Shown here: positions 38,494 to 47,838 of the stretch, piece by piece
Layout: each line of letters starts with the position of its first letter
Position numbering within the stretch: position 1 is the stretch's first letter
Assembly: GCA_016125505.1 (NCBI GenBank)
Contig: WGLP01000003.1
Coordinates: 434,001 to 498,000 of the forward strand
DNA from: Gammaproteobacteria bacterium
GTDB taxonomy: Bacteria; Pseudomonadota; Gammaproteobacteria; UBA6429; Thiohalophilaceae
Direction of reading: 5' to 3'
DNA length: 64,000 bases
Position numbers and translations under genes: made by a program
Notes under the pieces: generated by a model
Told to the model about the DNA's origin: nothing
What the model saw: the letters and a program-made list of their open reading frames with translations, nothing else
Databases searched by the model: none

Positions 38494-39159
38494 CTAGATT
38501 CGCTGTTTGAGCACCATCAATCCCGGACCGTGTTGCATGTCCACCTTACCGAGGAACGACATGCCCAACAGCAGTTTGGAAGAAGACAGGTCACTCATTA
38601 CCGCCGCTTCCACATCGTGCAATTCGATTTCACCGATGCGAATGCTCTTGATCGTAAACACCTGCGCGGTGGCCTTGCCATTCGCAGTGTGCATGCTGAT
38701 GGTCCGGCCCTTGCTGTAATCCAGATGTAACTGGTGCGCCTGTTGCGGACTCATGGTGACATAGCTGGCGCCGGTATCCACTACGAAGTCCGCCAGCTGA
38801 CCATTGATCGCACCCGTGACGGAATACAGGCCGCCATTGGAAATCAGCTGCGCCATGTGGGTGTCACTGACAGGCAGATCGGTGCGGATACCTTCGTTCT
38901 CACTCATGGCCAGTTCGATGCGACGGCCCTTGATTTCGAATACCGCCTTCTCGCTGTTTGCCGCCAACAGGCGCAGGTTACCGTGACGCGTATCGCCGAC
39001 GCGCAATACCGTGCGCTGATCATCGATGTTCAACACGGCCATGTTCTTGAACAGGCCCAGCACCTTGATCTCCGGTTGAGCGTTCTGTGTAACTGCCGCG
39101 TGGGCACTGACAGCGCCAAACAGGCACGCGCTAAAAAATGCAATCTGATAGTTCTTCAT
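38494..39159 (-). CDS. Periplasmic retropepsin-like aspartic protease
   Basis: The product begins MKNYQIAFFSACLFGAVSAHA, a signal peptide, and is 221 residues. The C-terminal half is a clan AA aspartic protease domain with the active-site DTGASYVTM and a flap-like region, ending LLLGMSFLGKVDM. These single-domain proteases dimerise. The longer ORF start upstream lacks a good ribosome-binding site. Substrate unknown. Confidence 0.85.
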   Translation of the reverse strand: MKNYQIAFFSACLFGAVSAHAAVTQNAQPEIKVLGLFKNMAVLNIDDQRTVLRVGDTRHGNLRLLAANSEKAVFEIKGRRIELAMSENEGIRTDLPVSDTHMAQLISNGGLYSVTGAINGQLADFVVDTGASYVTMSPQQAHQLHLDYSKGRTISMHTANGKATAQVFTIKSIRIGEIELHDVEAAVMSDLSSSKLLLGMSFLGKVDMQHGPGLMVLKQRI

Positions 39160-39337
39160 GTTCTCTGTCTCCAGCAGCGTTACGTTTATCAACGGCAACG
39201 CAGGGAAGCAGGATAAGCAGGGAAAATCGTATCTGTGATCAGGCTCATGAAATACGTGGCCTGGTTCACAGTCTGTACGTGAACCTTGCCACACCAGGCC
39301 AGGATTGAAGCGTAACTGCTTGTAAGAATTAAATTTA

Positions 39338-40009
39338 TCAGGCCAGACGCTGACTTGCGACACCGCCCAGACGGCGCAGGAAGGCCACATAATCCTCGCT
39401 AAAACTGGCCGGAACCGCCGCTACCACCGCTGGCCGTTCCAGTAGCTGTGCGGCCCACGCAGCCACCTTGGGGGTTTCATCGGTAACCAGTTCCACGCCG
39501 ATGAGGCGCTGCAGTTCGCGCGTGAAACGAAACAGCGGCGCATACACCACGTCCACCATCCCGAAGGCCTTGCCGGCAAAATAAGGTCCAGCGCCCAGCA
39601 CGTCTTCCAGTGTGTCCAGGCGCTCCGCCAGCGTGCCCCTGGCCTTTTTAAATTCCTTTTCATCTTTGGCGCTGGCCAGGGCGAAATGCTGGCCCAGCAT
39701 GTCGTTGCCGAATTCGATCCAGGCGCGGTGCTGCGCCTTACGGAAGGGGTCCTCGGGATACAACGAACCCGGCGTGATTTCATCGAGATATTCACTAATG
39801 GGCATCGACTCGAACAGGGCCTCACCATTCACCACCAGCACCGGCACTTTCTCCAGTGGCGAGATCTCGTGAAACCACACCGGCGGGTGCTGCAGATCGA
39901 TGTATTCGATCTCGTGCTCGATGTGTTTTTCCAGCAGGACGATACGCGGACGCTGCACGTAGGGACAAATGGAAAAACTGATCAGTTTGAAAGTGGGATT
40001 ACTACTCAT
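39338..40009 (-). CDS. Glutathione S-transferase family protein
   Basis: The 223-residue protein has an N-terminal thioredoxin-fold domain with SFSICPYVQRPRIVLLEKHI, then EKVPVLVVNGEALFESMPISEYLDE, the glutathione-contact region, and an all-helical C-terminal domain. The cysteine in CPYVQ suggests an omega-like or SspA-like member. Function in the cell is not evident from neighbours. Confidence 0.85.
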   Translation of the reverse strand: MSSNPTFKLISFSICPYVQRPRIVLLEKHIEHEIEYIDLQHPPVWFHEISPLEKVPVLVVNGEALFESMPISEYLDEITPGSLYPEDPFRKAQHRAWIEFGNDMLGQHFALASAKDEKEFKKARGTLAERLDTLEDVLGAGPYFAGKAFGMVDVVYAPLFRFTRELQRLIGVELVTDETPKVAAWAAQLLERPAVVAAVPASFSEDYVAFLRRLGGVASQRLA

Positions 40010-40058
40010 TCACTCTATCCTTTTCGTCGCTTCCATACCGGTAAAAAGCATGCGACGG

Positions 40059-41126
40059 TTAGTTCACATCGCTCTTGTCATCACCCATCCGCCAGATATC
40101 CACATCCTGGCCCTGTTCGCGCAGGTGATCGGCGTACCCCTGCAGCCAGCGCTGGAAACTGGGCTGGGTCTTGTAACCGCCTTCCAGCACATAGGCAAAA
40201 ATGCCGCGGGTATGGAACACCTTAAAGAAGGCCTCGGAGCGGATGACCTCCTTGCCATCTGCATTCAACAACACGATGGTCGGCGCATATTTTACATCGA
40301 GCTGCTTCGCCAGTTCTTTTGCGGTGGTCTGTTTCCCGTCCATGGTAATGATCGGCGTCTTCGACCACATATCCAGCTGGATATTCTCGAATTGCGAAAC
40401 CACCTTGCGCACGCTGTCGTCGATCAGGACCTTGTCATGCAACATATCGCAATTGGGACAATCATTCTGTTCGAAAAACAGGGCGACGGGTTTCTTGCCT
40501 TTTAACGTGCGCAAATCATACGGCGGCCTGGCAAAGAAGGATTCGTCGCGCAACTTGCTGCTCTTGTTATGGCTGGCGTTCGCCGCCATGTAATCGCGAT
40601 AGCTGATTTTATTTTCCTGGCGATTGGCAACGTATTCGATGGCGTGCTTGAAACGATGCGGCGGCAGGTAGCCGTTCAGACGCAACACGACATCACCTTT
40701 TTCATTGAAGAACAGCAAGGTCGGCGTGAATTGCACCTTCAATGCCGCGGCGAGATCCTTTTCCGTGGTGCGCTTGCCGTCGAGGCCGTGCACTTCACGA
40801 TCACCCCACATGTTGATCAGGATGACATCGAAATTCTTGCGCATGACCTGCTCGATATCTTTTTGCGCGAGATTGCGTTCGATCAGGGCATGACAATAAG
40901 GACAACCGTTCTGTACAAACAGGACCACCATGCGCCGCCCGGCCTTGTCGGCATCCGCCAGGTCTTCCCGGAGATCCAGAAAGCTATCCTTGAACCAGGC
41001 TGGATATTCCGTCTCCGCCGCGCCCAGAAACTTGCCTTCTTTTTCCTCCGCCGTTGCGTTACCCGCGAACAAAAAAATACTGCTGAACATGAATGCCAGC
41101 CAGCTGCGTTGAATCGGTAATTGCAT
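40059..41126 (-). CDS. Exported protein with two thioredoxin-like domains
   Basis: A signal peptide (residues 1-26, ending NATA) precedes two consecutive thioredoxin folds. Domain 1 has NGCPYCHALIERN (Cys75, Cys78) and domain 2 NDCPNCDMLHDKV (near residue 223). Both are followed by matching segments, INMWGDREVHGLDGKRTTEKDLA and LDMWSKTPIITMDGKQTTAKELA (shown to their common ends), which indicates internal duplication. It resembles SoxW/DsbD-gamma-type periplasmic reductants. Likely role is disulfide reduction. Confidence 0.85.
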   Translation of the reverse strand: MQLPIQRSWLAFMFSSIFLFAGNATAEEKEGKFLGAAETEYPAWFKDSFLDLREDLADADKAGRRMVVLFVQNGCPYCHALIERNLAQKDIEQVMRKNFDVILINMWGDREVHGLDGKRTTEKDLAAALKVQFTPTLLFFNEKGDVVLRLNGYLPPHRFKHAIEYVANRQENKISYRDYMAANASHNKSSKLRDESFFARPPYDLRTLKGKKPVALFFEQNDCPNCDMLHDKVLIDDSVRKVVSQFENIQLDMWSKTPIITMDGKQTTAKELAKQLDVKYAPTIVLLNADGKEVIRSEAFFKVFHTRGIFAYVLEGGYKTQPSFQRWLQGYADHLREQGQDVDIWRMGDDKSDVN

Positions 41127-41203
41127 GTGGACTCCTCGTCTCGCGTCTTATTGTGGTGGATATGCTGTTATGACAAGTAACAACCGGGTTTGCTCCATCG
41201 AAT

Positions 41204-42076
41204 TTACCCGCCGGCCAGTCCCGCAAATCCGGGCTGTTGTAATTTTTTTGCCGCCAGGGCGTTGGCATAAAGCAAGGTATCGTGCAGGTGTTTACCGCTA
41301 AGCAGACCGTGGATAACGCCCGCATTAAAGGTATCACCGGCACCGACACTGTCACAAATCTCGCGCACCGGCAGCGCCGGGGCATGCAGGTCGGCACCAT
41401 CTGGCGTACGTGCGTATGCCCCTTGCTCACCCCAGGTACAGATCAGTATGCCTTGGGGATGGCGGGCCTGCACCCGGTCGAAGAGCTCACCTGCCGCGCG
41501 GCATCCTTCTGCCATGGCGTAGACACGTGAAAACAGCAACACATCCGCGTAGGCAAAGGCCGCCTCAATGCCGGGTCGCGGCTTTTCGACTTCCAGCAAG
41601 ATCGGCTGGTCGACCCGGGCACGCTGCACCTGCTCGAGCATGGTGACGAGCTGCGGCAGATTGCGGCCCTCGAAATGGAATCCGTCATATTCCGCCAGGG
41701 GAATGCCGGCAAACCCGGCGGCATCGTATTCCGCGAGGTCACGATAGTGAACGATGGTACGCGACCCGGTCTTTTCATTGTGGAGAATACAGGACAGGGG
41801 ACAGGCGGCAGCCCGGATCACCTGGCAATACTGCAGATCGATATCGGCGGCGGCCAGTTCCGCGGCGAGTCCCTGCGCATGGCTATCGTCCGCACGGGTG
41901 CCGACAAAGCTCACCCGGTGACCGTGCTGCGCCAGCACCACCGCGGTATTGGCGGCATTGCCGCCGCGTTGATAGCGCTGGCTGTGGGCGCGCAGTTCTT
42001 CATCTTCCACCGGATAATGATCCACGCCGTGGATGATATCGAGGGTGAGATTGCCTACCACCAGCACCTTACTCAT
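41204..42076 (-). CDS. PfkB-family carbohydrate kinase
   Basis: This is a ribokinase-fold sugar kinase of 290 residues. It has RYQRGGNAANTAVVLAQHG near the start, the second signature DSVGAGDTFNAGVIHGLL with the catalytic aspartate, and TWGEQGAYA at the ATP site. It looks most like ketohexokinase-type members. ATG 42076 (MSKVLVVGNLTLD) is chosen over an ORF extension to 42130. Confidence 0.87.
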   Translation of the reverse strand: MSKVLVVGNLTLDIIHGVDHYPVEDEELRAHSQRYQRGGNAANTAVVLAQHGHRVSFVGTRADDSHAQGLAAELAAADIDLQYCQVIRAAACPLSCILHNEKTGSRTIVHYRDLAEYDAAGFAGIPLAEYDGFHFEGRNLPQLVTMLEQVQRARVDQPILLEVEKPRPGIEAAFAYADVLLFSRVYAMAEGCRAAGELFDRVQARHPQGILICTWGEQGAYARTPDGADLHAPALPVREICDSVGAGDTFNAGVIHGLLSGKHLHDTLLYANALAAKKLQQPGFAGLAGG

Positions 42077-42162
42077 AATGCGCCGCCTGACTGAGAACAG
42101 GCCCAGCCTATCACAGACACCCGTGGGCATTCGGCCGGTATCACGAGTCCGGGCCAGATGGC

Positions 42163-42191
42163 TTGAATTCTGGACAAACTTTCACTATAAC
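42163..42191 (+). promoter_or_regulatory. Putative promoter of the rhodanese-YeeE/YedE locus
   Basis: TTGAAT (42163-42168) and TATAAC (42186-42191) are spaced by 17 bp, close to the sigma-70 consensus, about 60 bp ahead of the rhodanese ATG. The following 45 bp are very AT-rich, with an imperfect inverted repeat (AGCAA near 42200, TTGCT near 42217) that may bind a regulator. Confidence 0.6.
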
Positions 42192-42253
42192 ATAGCCAAG
42201 CAATTTAATAAGTATTTGCTAATATTCTAAGATTTTATCGGCGAGGGTTGAAT

Positions 42254-42592
42254 ATGTTTTTAGGAATCAAAGAGATAGAGGCAGGCGAACTGGCGCAGCG
42301 GGTTGCCACGCAAACCAATCTCCCCAAAATCATCGATGTGCGTGAGATGAGTGAAATCCAGGGTGGCACCATCCCGGGCGCGATTCCCATGCCCCTGGCC
42401 ACCGTACCCCTGCGCCTGAATGAAATCGAACAGAACGAAGAGATTGTCCTGGTTTGCCGCAGCGGCGCCCGCTCCGCGCAAGCCTGCATGTTCATGCAAC
42501 AGCACGGTTTCAAGAAGGTCTACAACCTGCGCGGCGGGATGTTCGCCTGGGCAGGGACGGGACAACCTGTTGGCCTGCCGCAGGCCGTGTAA
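42254..42592 (+). CDS. Single-domain rhodanese
   Basis: This 112-residue cytoplasmic sulfurtransferase has the active-site loop CRSGARS, with persulfide cysteine, and IIDVREMSEIQGGTIPGAI. ATG 42254 follows GCGAGGG; the in-frame TTG at 42248 is less likely. It precedes a YeeE/YedE transporter, so it may pass sulfane sulfur imported by that protein. Confidence 0.92.
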   Translation: MFLGIKEIEAGELAQRVATQTNLPKIIDVREMSEIQGGTIPGAIPMPLATVPLRLNEIEQNEEIVLVCRSGARSAQACMFMQQHGFKKVYNLRGGMFAWAGTGQPVGLPQAV

Positions 42593-42600
42593 ACAGCCAT

Positions 42601-42654
42601 CGCAATCCCGAACGGATTGCGGTAAAAAAGGGAGCCGCAAGGCTCCTTTTTTTT
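42601..42654 (+). terminator. Two consecutive hairpins, the second an intrinsic terminator
   Basis: CGCAATCC/GGATTGCG (42601-42621) is followed by GGAGCC-GCAA-GGCTCC (42631-42646) with T8 behind and A6 in front. The second is a classic terminator located between the rhodanese and YeeE genes, suggesting partial attenuation or a separate downstream promoter. Confidence 0.85.
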
Positions 42655-42690
42655 GCCACTAAAAAAATAACATTTACCATCGAGGAGAGC

Positions 42691-43722
42691 ATGATGTTTC
42701 AAAATCCGGCAAACTGGACTATTGCAGGCGGCCTGGTGCTGGGCGCGATATTCGGACTGATCGTGTGGCAGCAACGCATGTGCCTGGTCGCGGCAGTCGG
42801 TAACGTCACCCTGGTGCGCGACTACCGTTATGCCCTTGCCTTCGCCTTTGCCATCTTCGTTGCGATTACCGGCACGCAATTACTCGAATTACTGCACATC
42901 GTCGATATCAGTAAAGCCAGTTATCGCGGTGCGCGCTTTGACTGGATTGGCTTGATCGCCGGTGGCCTGATCTTTGGTTTCGGTGCCGCCTTCGCCGGCG
43001 GTGATGCCGCCCGCATCGTGGTGGCAGCCGGTCAGGGCAGCCGCTCCGGCTGGGTTGCCGTGTTCTTCTTCATGGTGTTTGCCGTGATCACCCAGTTGGG
43101 TGTGATCGCCACGCCGCGGGAATGGTCGCTCACGCATAACTCCATTACCTTGAGCGGCGGCGATGCCGGTATCGCCGCCATCCTGTCGCTGCCCAAGTGG
43201 CTGGTGCTGGTGGTGGTGGATCTCGTCTTGCTGGGCTTTATCGCCAGTAAATGGAAAAAACACGGCGACCTCAAATTACTCATCGGCGGCGCCATCCTGG
43301 GACTGACCGTCGTCGGCGCCTGGTATACCACCGGTGTCTTGGCCTACGACGATTTCAATCCACAACCCGCCAGCGCCATCACGGTATCCGGCCCGATGTG
43401 GAAACTCGGCAGTGTCCTCATCACCCGCAACAACCAGCCGCTGGATCTGCAAATCTGTTTCGTCCTCGGCCTGCTTGGCGCTTCGTTCATCGCCTCCGTG
43501 CTGACCCGGCGTCTGCAGTTCACGCCGATCCGCGGCTCCGCCGGACTGGTCGCACTCGGTGGCGCACTCATGGGGATCGGCGGCACGGTCGCCTACGGTT
43601 GCAACATCGGCCAGGGCTTCAGCGGCATGTCGACCCTGTCCCTGGGTTCTGTGCTTGCCGTCATCTCCATGGTCGTCGGTATCCATTTCGGTACCCGCTG
43701 GCTGGAGAAATATCGAAGCTGA
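42691..43722 (+). CDS. YeeE/YedE-family (TsuA-like) sulfur transporter
   Basis: This is a 343-residue integral membrane protein with about nine to ten hydrophobic spans. The family takes up thiosulfate or other sulfane-sulfur species. Conserved cysteines are visible in WQQRMCLVAAVGN (N-terminal half) and GTVAYGCNIGQGFSGMS (C-terminal half), the two family signatures. ATG 42691 is preceded by CGAGGAGAGC, which fixes the start; the longer ORF overlaps the terminator. The upstream rhodanese is its likely cytoplasmic partner. Confidence 0.9.
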   Translation: MMFQNPANWTIAGGLVLGAIFGLIVWQQRMCLVAAVGNVTLVRDYRYALAFAFAIFVAITGTQLLELLHIVDISKASYRGARFDWIGLIAGGLIFGFGAAFAGGDAARIVVAAGQGSRSGWVAVFFFMVFAVITQLGVIATPREWSLTHNSITLSGGDAGIAAILSLPKWLVLVVVDLVLLGFIASKWKKHGDLKLLIGGAILGLTVVGAWYTTGVLAYDDFNPQPASAITVSGPMWKLGSVLITRNNQPLDLQICFVLGLLGASFIASVLTRRLQFTPIRGSAGLVALGGALMGIGGTVAYGCNIGQGFSGMSTLSLGSVLAVISMVVGIHFGTRWLEKYRS

Positions 43723-43723
43723 C

Positions 43724-44269
43724 GTGAAAGCGATAGCCGCGGTTTCTGCAGATCTATGTCACATTCACGCATGTCCGCAGTGTGTGAACCGGCATAGCGC
43801 CATCATTCGCCGGCTGTTCGATCTCAAAGACACGGACCAGGTACGCAAGACCCATTACTTTGCCGGTCGCTACGAAAACATCTATATCAATCGCGACATG
43901 CTGCCTGACCTCAATCACGTGCTGGACACTGCACAACTCATGGCAGCGAAATTTCTGAATTGCCGGTTCGACGATCTGAAGCTGGGCTTCTGGTTCAATC
44001 TCATGTACGCGGACGATATCACGCTGCCGCACACCCACGACGACAATGATGAATTGCTAGCGGCAACCTATTACCTGCAAATCCCGCCGCAAGCGGGCAA
44101 GCTGATTCTCAAACTGAAGGACGCTGTACGCAGCATCGACCCCGTCGAAGGCCAGTTCGTGTTTTTTCACCCCGGCGTAGAACATGAGGTCACGCGCCAT
44201 TTATCCGCCACGCCCAGGATCAGCCTGGGCATCAATTTCGGTCCGAAAAAAACCGCGGAAGCATACTGA
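43724..44269 (+). CDS. Putative 2-oxoglutarate/Fe(II) oxygenase-like protein
   Basis: It begins with GTG 1 bp after the YeeE/YedE stop; no ATG lies near. The 181-residue product has an HxD-type pair in LPHTHDDND, a distal histidine in FFHPGVEHEVTRH and an arginine in TPRISLGINF, the order expected of the double-stranded beta-helix oxygenases. An N-terminal segment HIHACPQC with a CxxC pair is additional. Function and substrate are unknown; coupling to the sulfur transporter is notable. Confidence 0.65.
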   Translation: MKAIAAVSADLCHIHACPQCVNRHSAIIRRLFDLKDTDQVRKTHYFAGRYENIYINRDMLPDLNHVLDTAQLMAAKFLNCRFDDLKLGFWFNLMYADDITLPHTHDDNDELLAATYYLQIPPQAGKLILKLKDAVRSIDPVEGQFVFFHPGVEHEVTRHLSATPRISLGINFGPKKTAEAY

Positions 44270-44289
44270 TTACCATAAGCGCCCTCGCC

Positions 44290-45156
44290 TTATGCCACGA
44301 CCATTCCGGTTTTGATGAACTGCACGATTTTCTTGATGAGCTTCCTGTCGCGCAGCAGGCGACGATGACCATGGCCTTCGGTATAAACCGCTACCGCATT
44401 GCCCGCAGCCGCGACGATGCGTTCGCTGTTGCGCCAGCTTACCGCCTTGTCCTGTTTGTCATGAATCAACAGGATCGGCAGTTTGCTGTTCTTCAGATTT
44501 TGTTCGGCGCTGATCTTTTCAAACACATCCTGACCGAACTCGTGACGCACCATCCGTTCCAGGTGCGCCATGACGCGCGAATTGATCGACAGGGACTGGG
44601 CGAACATATCCAGCAGATAATGGGTCGAGATGGGGGAGGCGATCATGACCAGTTTTTGCACCGGCAGGCCAAGATGCTTGATCGCATAAGCCACAACCAT
44701 GCCGCCAAAGGAATGACTGATGATCGCCTGCACGTCCGCATAGGGTTCCGTGACGGTTTTTAATACCTCGCTGATACGAAAGATATTCGTGGAATCGCCC
44801 TGCGACTTGCCGTGCCCCGGCGCATCAAAGGCCACCACCTGATAACCGGACTTGAGCAGCACGGGGATCATGGTCGCAAATTGCGAGGCGCGCCCGTTCC
44901 AGCCATGGACGCAGATAACCACCGGCCTGTCCGCCTCACCCCAGCGGTACACGGCGATCTTGCCGTGCCTGTAATCCAGCGTTTGCAGCTGCGCCTGCTG
45001 CCGCCAGCGTTTATCGTGTTCCGACTCGCGGAAACGCCGGGTCGAGTACCACAGGCGGTATGCCCAGGCGGCGGCCAATGGCGGTGCAACCCACCCCAGC
45101 AGCCGGAAACTCTGACGGGCCAGGACGGTTTTTACAGGGGGTCGCGTTTGTGCCAT
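44290..45156 (-). CDS. Alpha/beta hydrolase
   Basis: The 288-residue protein has VCVHGWNGRASQF-type oxyanion region (VICVHGWNGRASQF), the strand-turn FDAPGHGKSQGD, nucleophile elbow SHSFGGM, an aspartate in IHDKQD and the final GHGHRRLL histidine. The N-terminus has a hydrophobic stretch (LLGWVAPPLAAAWAYRLWY) that may anchor it to the membrane. ATG 45156 fits better than the ORF start at 45243. Substrate unknown. Confidence 0.83.
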   Translation of the reverse strand: MAQTRPPVKTVLARQSFRLLGWVAPPLAAAWAYRLWYSTRRFRESEHDKRWRQQAQLQTLDYRHGKIAVYRWGEADRPVVICVHGWNGRASQFATMIPVLLKSGYQVVAFDAPGHGKSQGDSTNIFRISEVLKTVTEPYADVQAIISHSFGGMVVAYAIKHLGLPVQKLVMIASPISTHYLLDMFAQSLSINSRVMAHLERMVRHEFGQDVFEKISAEQNLKNSKLPILLIHDKQDKAVSWRNSERIVAAAGNAVAVYTEGHGHRRLLRDRKLIKKIVQFIKTGMVVA

Positions 45157-45289
45157 TGCATACTTTCCGCAGTCATCAAATGATACGCAGATACTATAGC
45201 CGGTGCCGGCGAGTTTAGCCGGGGAACCCGCATCAGTGATCAAATGCGGCTATGACAGTGGAACGGATACGAAGGTTTCGTGCCGGGTT

Positions 45290-46222
45290 TCAGGTTGGCG
45301 CCTTGAAATACGTATCGGTCACGGCGGTGCTGAACTGGATCAGCTTTAACTGGACTTCGTCGATGAACTTGTGCAGTTCGTTTTGTTTGAGGATCGCCGG
45401 ATCGGCATCCAGGATGTATTGCTGTAATTCGGCAAGCTGCTTTTTGATGTCCTTGTTGCGCGGCAGATTCTCCAGGCAGGCGGCCACCTCGCCCAGGGTA
45501 TGATAAACCGCGCGGGGAAATTCCCGGTCCTTGAGAATAAACTTGAGCACGAAGGGACGGCTGACCCGCGACTGCACGCTACGGCGATACATCTGATACG
45601 CAGTCAGCGATTTGAGTACGCTCATCCACTGGATGCTTTCATAAGGCGCCAATGCTTCGTGTTCGTGTTCGAGCAAATCGCCGGAACGCACGTCGATGAT
45701 GCGGGTCGTCATATCGGCCCGTTCCAGGTTGCGTCCCATTTTCAGAAAATCATAGCCGACATCGTGCAGCATGGTCCCCGCCAGTTGCCCGGTAATCGTC
45801 TGCGCCCCAAGAATGATCTTCGAAAGAAATTCGTAGCGGTGCTTGCGCGTAATGCCGGACTGGGCATTGCCTTTGGCGAATAAAAACAGATCATTGATTC
45901 GCTCCCAGGTCTCGCGCGGGATGATGTCACGGATGGTGCGGGCATTTTCACGTGCGCTCGCCAGCGACGAGACAATCGAGCCCGTATTTTTCTGATCGGA
46001 AATAATAAAACGCAGGACATTGCGCTCGTCCGCGCTATCGTATTGCTCATTGAAGAGTTGTTCGCTACCGAGGATCTCGATGATCGGCAACCAGCCAACG
46101 TTGGCACTCTTGGGCAGATCGAGTAACAGATTGGTATTGACGTTGATCAGGCGCGCGGTGTTTTCGGCACGCTCAATGTAGCGCGCCATCCAGAAAATAT
46201 TTTCCGCCACCCGCGACAGCAT
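45290..46222 (-). CDS. Alpha-E domain protein (Anbu-associated)
   Basis: The 310-residue all-helical protein begins MLSRVAENIFWMARYIERAENTAR (cut here to MLSRVAENIFWMARYIERAE), the signature of the alpha-E (formerly DUF403) family. It follows the ATP-grasp gene with 1 bp between stop and start. Alpha-E and ATP-grasp proteins are the standard companions of Anbu and transglutaminase-like proteins, perhaps in peptide tagging. Biochemistry is not settled. Confidence 0.92.
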   Translation of the reverse strand: MLSRVAENIFWMARYIERAENTARLINVNTNLLLDLPKSANVGWLPIIEILGSEQLFNEQYDSADERNVLRFIISDQKNTGSIVSSLASARENARTIRDIIPRETWERINDLFLFAKGNAQSGITRKHRYEFLSKIILGAQTITGQLAGTMLHDVGYDFLKMGRNLERADMTTRIIDVRSGDLLEHEHEALAPYESIQWMSVLKSLTAYQMYRRSVQSRVSRPFVLKFILKDREFPRAVYHTLGEVAACLENLPRNKDIKKQLAELQQYILDADPAILKQNELHKFIDEVQLKLIQFSTAVTDTYFKAPT

Positions 46223-46223
46223 C

Positions 46224-47678
46224 TCAGCTGCCCTCCATGTCGACGATCCAGGTATCCTTGCTGCCGCCGCCCTGGGATGAATTGACCACGGTCGATCCCT
46301 TACGCAAGGCGACCCGGGTCAGGCCACCCATGGTGACCTTGGTGGTTGAACCGGACAAAATAAACGGGCGCAGGTCCAGGTGCCGCGGTTCGACATGATT
46401 ATCGACCAGCGTCGGTGCAGTGGACAGCGTTAACAGGGGTTGCGCCATGTAGTTGCGCGGATCGCGCCGGATCAGATTCACAAATTTTTCGCGCTCGGCC
46501 TTACTTGCCTGTGGCCCGATCAACATGCCGTAGCCGCCGGACTCGTTCGCGGGTTTCACAACCAGCTTGTCGATATTCTGAATTACATAATCGCGCTCGT
46601 CCTTGTTGATGCAGCGATAGGAAGGCACGTTGGGAATAATCGGGTCTTCGTTCAGGTAATACTTGATGATCTCGGGTACGTAGGAATACACCACCTTGTC
46701 GTCGGCCACACCGGCACCCGGCGCGTTGGCCAGTGCCACCTTGCCCGCCTTCCAGGCACGCATCAGGCCGGGCACACCGAGCATGGAATCCGGATTGAAG
46801 GCCTCGGGGTCCAGGAACAGATCATCGATGCGCCGGTAAATCACGTCTACGCGCGAGAGGCCTTCCACCGTCCGCATGTACACGACGTCTTTTTCATCCA
46901 CGTACAAGTCGCTGCCTTGGACCAGTTCGCAGCCCATCTGCTGCGCCAGGTAGGAATGCTCGAAAAACGCGGAGTTATAAATCCCCGGCGTCAATACCAC
47001 GACTTCCGGCTTTTCAATCTTGCGCGGCGAGAGTTCCGCCAGCATGTCGTATAACTGCGAAGGATATTCATCGACCGGCAGGATACTGTAATGTTCGAAC
47101 AGGTCGGGAAACACCCGCTTCATCACCAGGCGATTCTCCAGCATGTATGACACGCCGGAAGGCACGCGCAGGTTGTCTTCCAGCACATACACGGTGCCAT
47201 CCTTGTCGCGCACCAGGTCCGAGCCGCAGATGTGCGCCCACACGCCACGCGGCGGATTAACCCCGATACACTGCTTGCGGAAGTTAACCGAGTCTTCGAG
47301 CAGTTCGCCGGGAAAGACCTTGTCCTTTACGATCTTCTGTTTGTGGTAGATATCATCGATAAACAGGTTGAGTGCGTGCACGCGCTGAATCAGACCTTGC
47401 TCAATCCGGTCCCATTCCTTTTTGGTGATGATGCGCGGGATGATGTCGAAGGGCCAGGCGCGATCGATAGAACCTTCTTCCTGGGTATATACGGTAAAGG
47501 TGACGCCCATGACCCGAATCGCGAGCTCGGCGGCATCCTTGTATTCCACGATTTCCTTATCCTTCAGGGCTCGCAGATAGTCGCAAAGCGGCTTGGCCGC
47601 TTCGCGCGGTTTACCCGAGACGCGAATCAACTCGTCGTAAAGACCCTTGACTTTATAACTGCCCCAGCGGATGGTCAT
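46224..47678 (-). CDS. Circularly permuted ATP-grasp type 2 protein
   Basis: The 484-residue protein contains HICGSDLVRDKDGTVYVLED, LVVKPANESGGYGMLIGP and HLDLRPFIL, typical of the DUF404/DUF407 permuted ATP-grasp family. It should form amide or peptide bonds using ATP. Its gene is divergent from the Anbu protease across a 160-bp AT-rich spacer with a small hairpin (GCACT-CTATT-AGTGC, 47800-47814). Confidence 0.93.
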   Translation of the reverse strand: MTIRWGSYKVKGLYDELIRVSGKPREAAKPLCDYLRALKDKEIVEYKDAAELAIRVMGVTFTVYTQEEGSIDRAWPFDIIPRIITKKEWDRIEQGLIQRVHALNLFIDDIYHKQKIVKDKVFPGELLEDSVNFRKQCIGVNPPRGVWAHICGSDLVRDKDGTVYVLEDNLRVPSGVSYMLENRLVMKRVFPDLFEHYSILPVDEYPSQLYDMLAELSPRKIEKPEVVVLTPGIYNSAFFEHSYLAQQMGCELVQGSDLYVDEKDVVYMRTVEGLSRVDVIYRRIDDLFLDPEAFNPDSMLGVPGLMRAWKAGKVALANAPGAGVADDKVVYSYVPEIIKYYLNEDPIIPNVPSYRCINKDERDYVIQNIDKLVVKPANESGGYGMLIGPQASKAEREKFVNLIRRDPRNYMAQPLLTLSTAPTLVDNHVEPRHLDLRPFILSGSTTKVTMGGLTRVALRKGSTVVNSSQGGGSKDTWIVDMEGS

Positions 47679-47838
47679 ATAAAAAATACTACTACAGTTT
47701 GATTTTGTTACAAAATGGATATTGCAATAAATGATCCTGACTTCTAAATAAAAGCACCCTACAATATCTGAGTTTGTGGTCGCGCATTATCTGAATAGCG
47801 CACTCTATTAGTGCAGTTAAGATTGAAAGGCAAAGAAT

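Noticed and set aside
42454..42690. N-terminal extension of the YeeE/YedE ORF
   Set aside because: It overlaps the rhodanese gene and the terminator, and a strong ribosome-binding site precedes ATG 42691.
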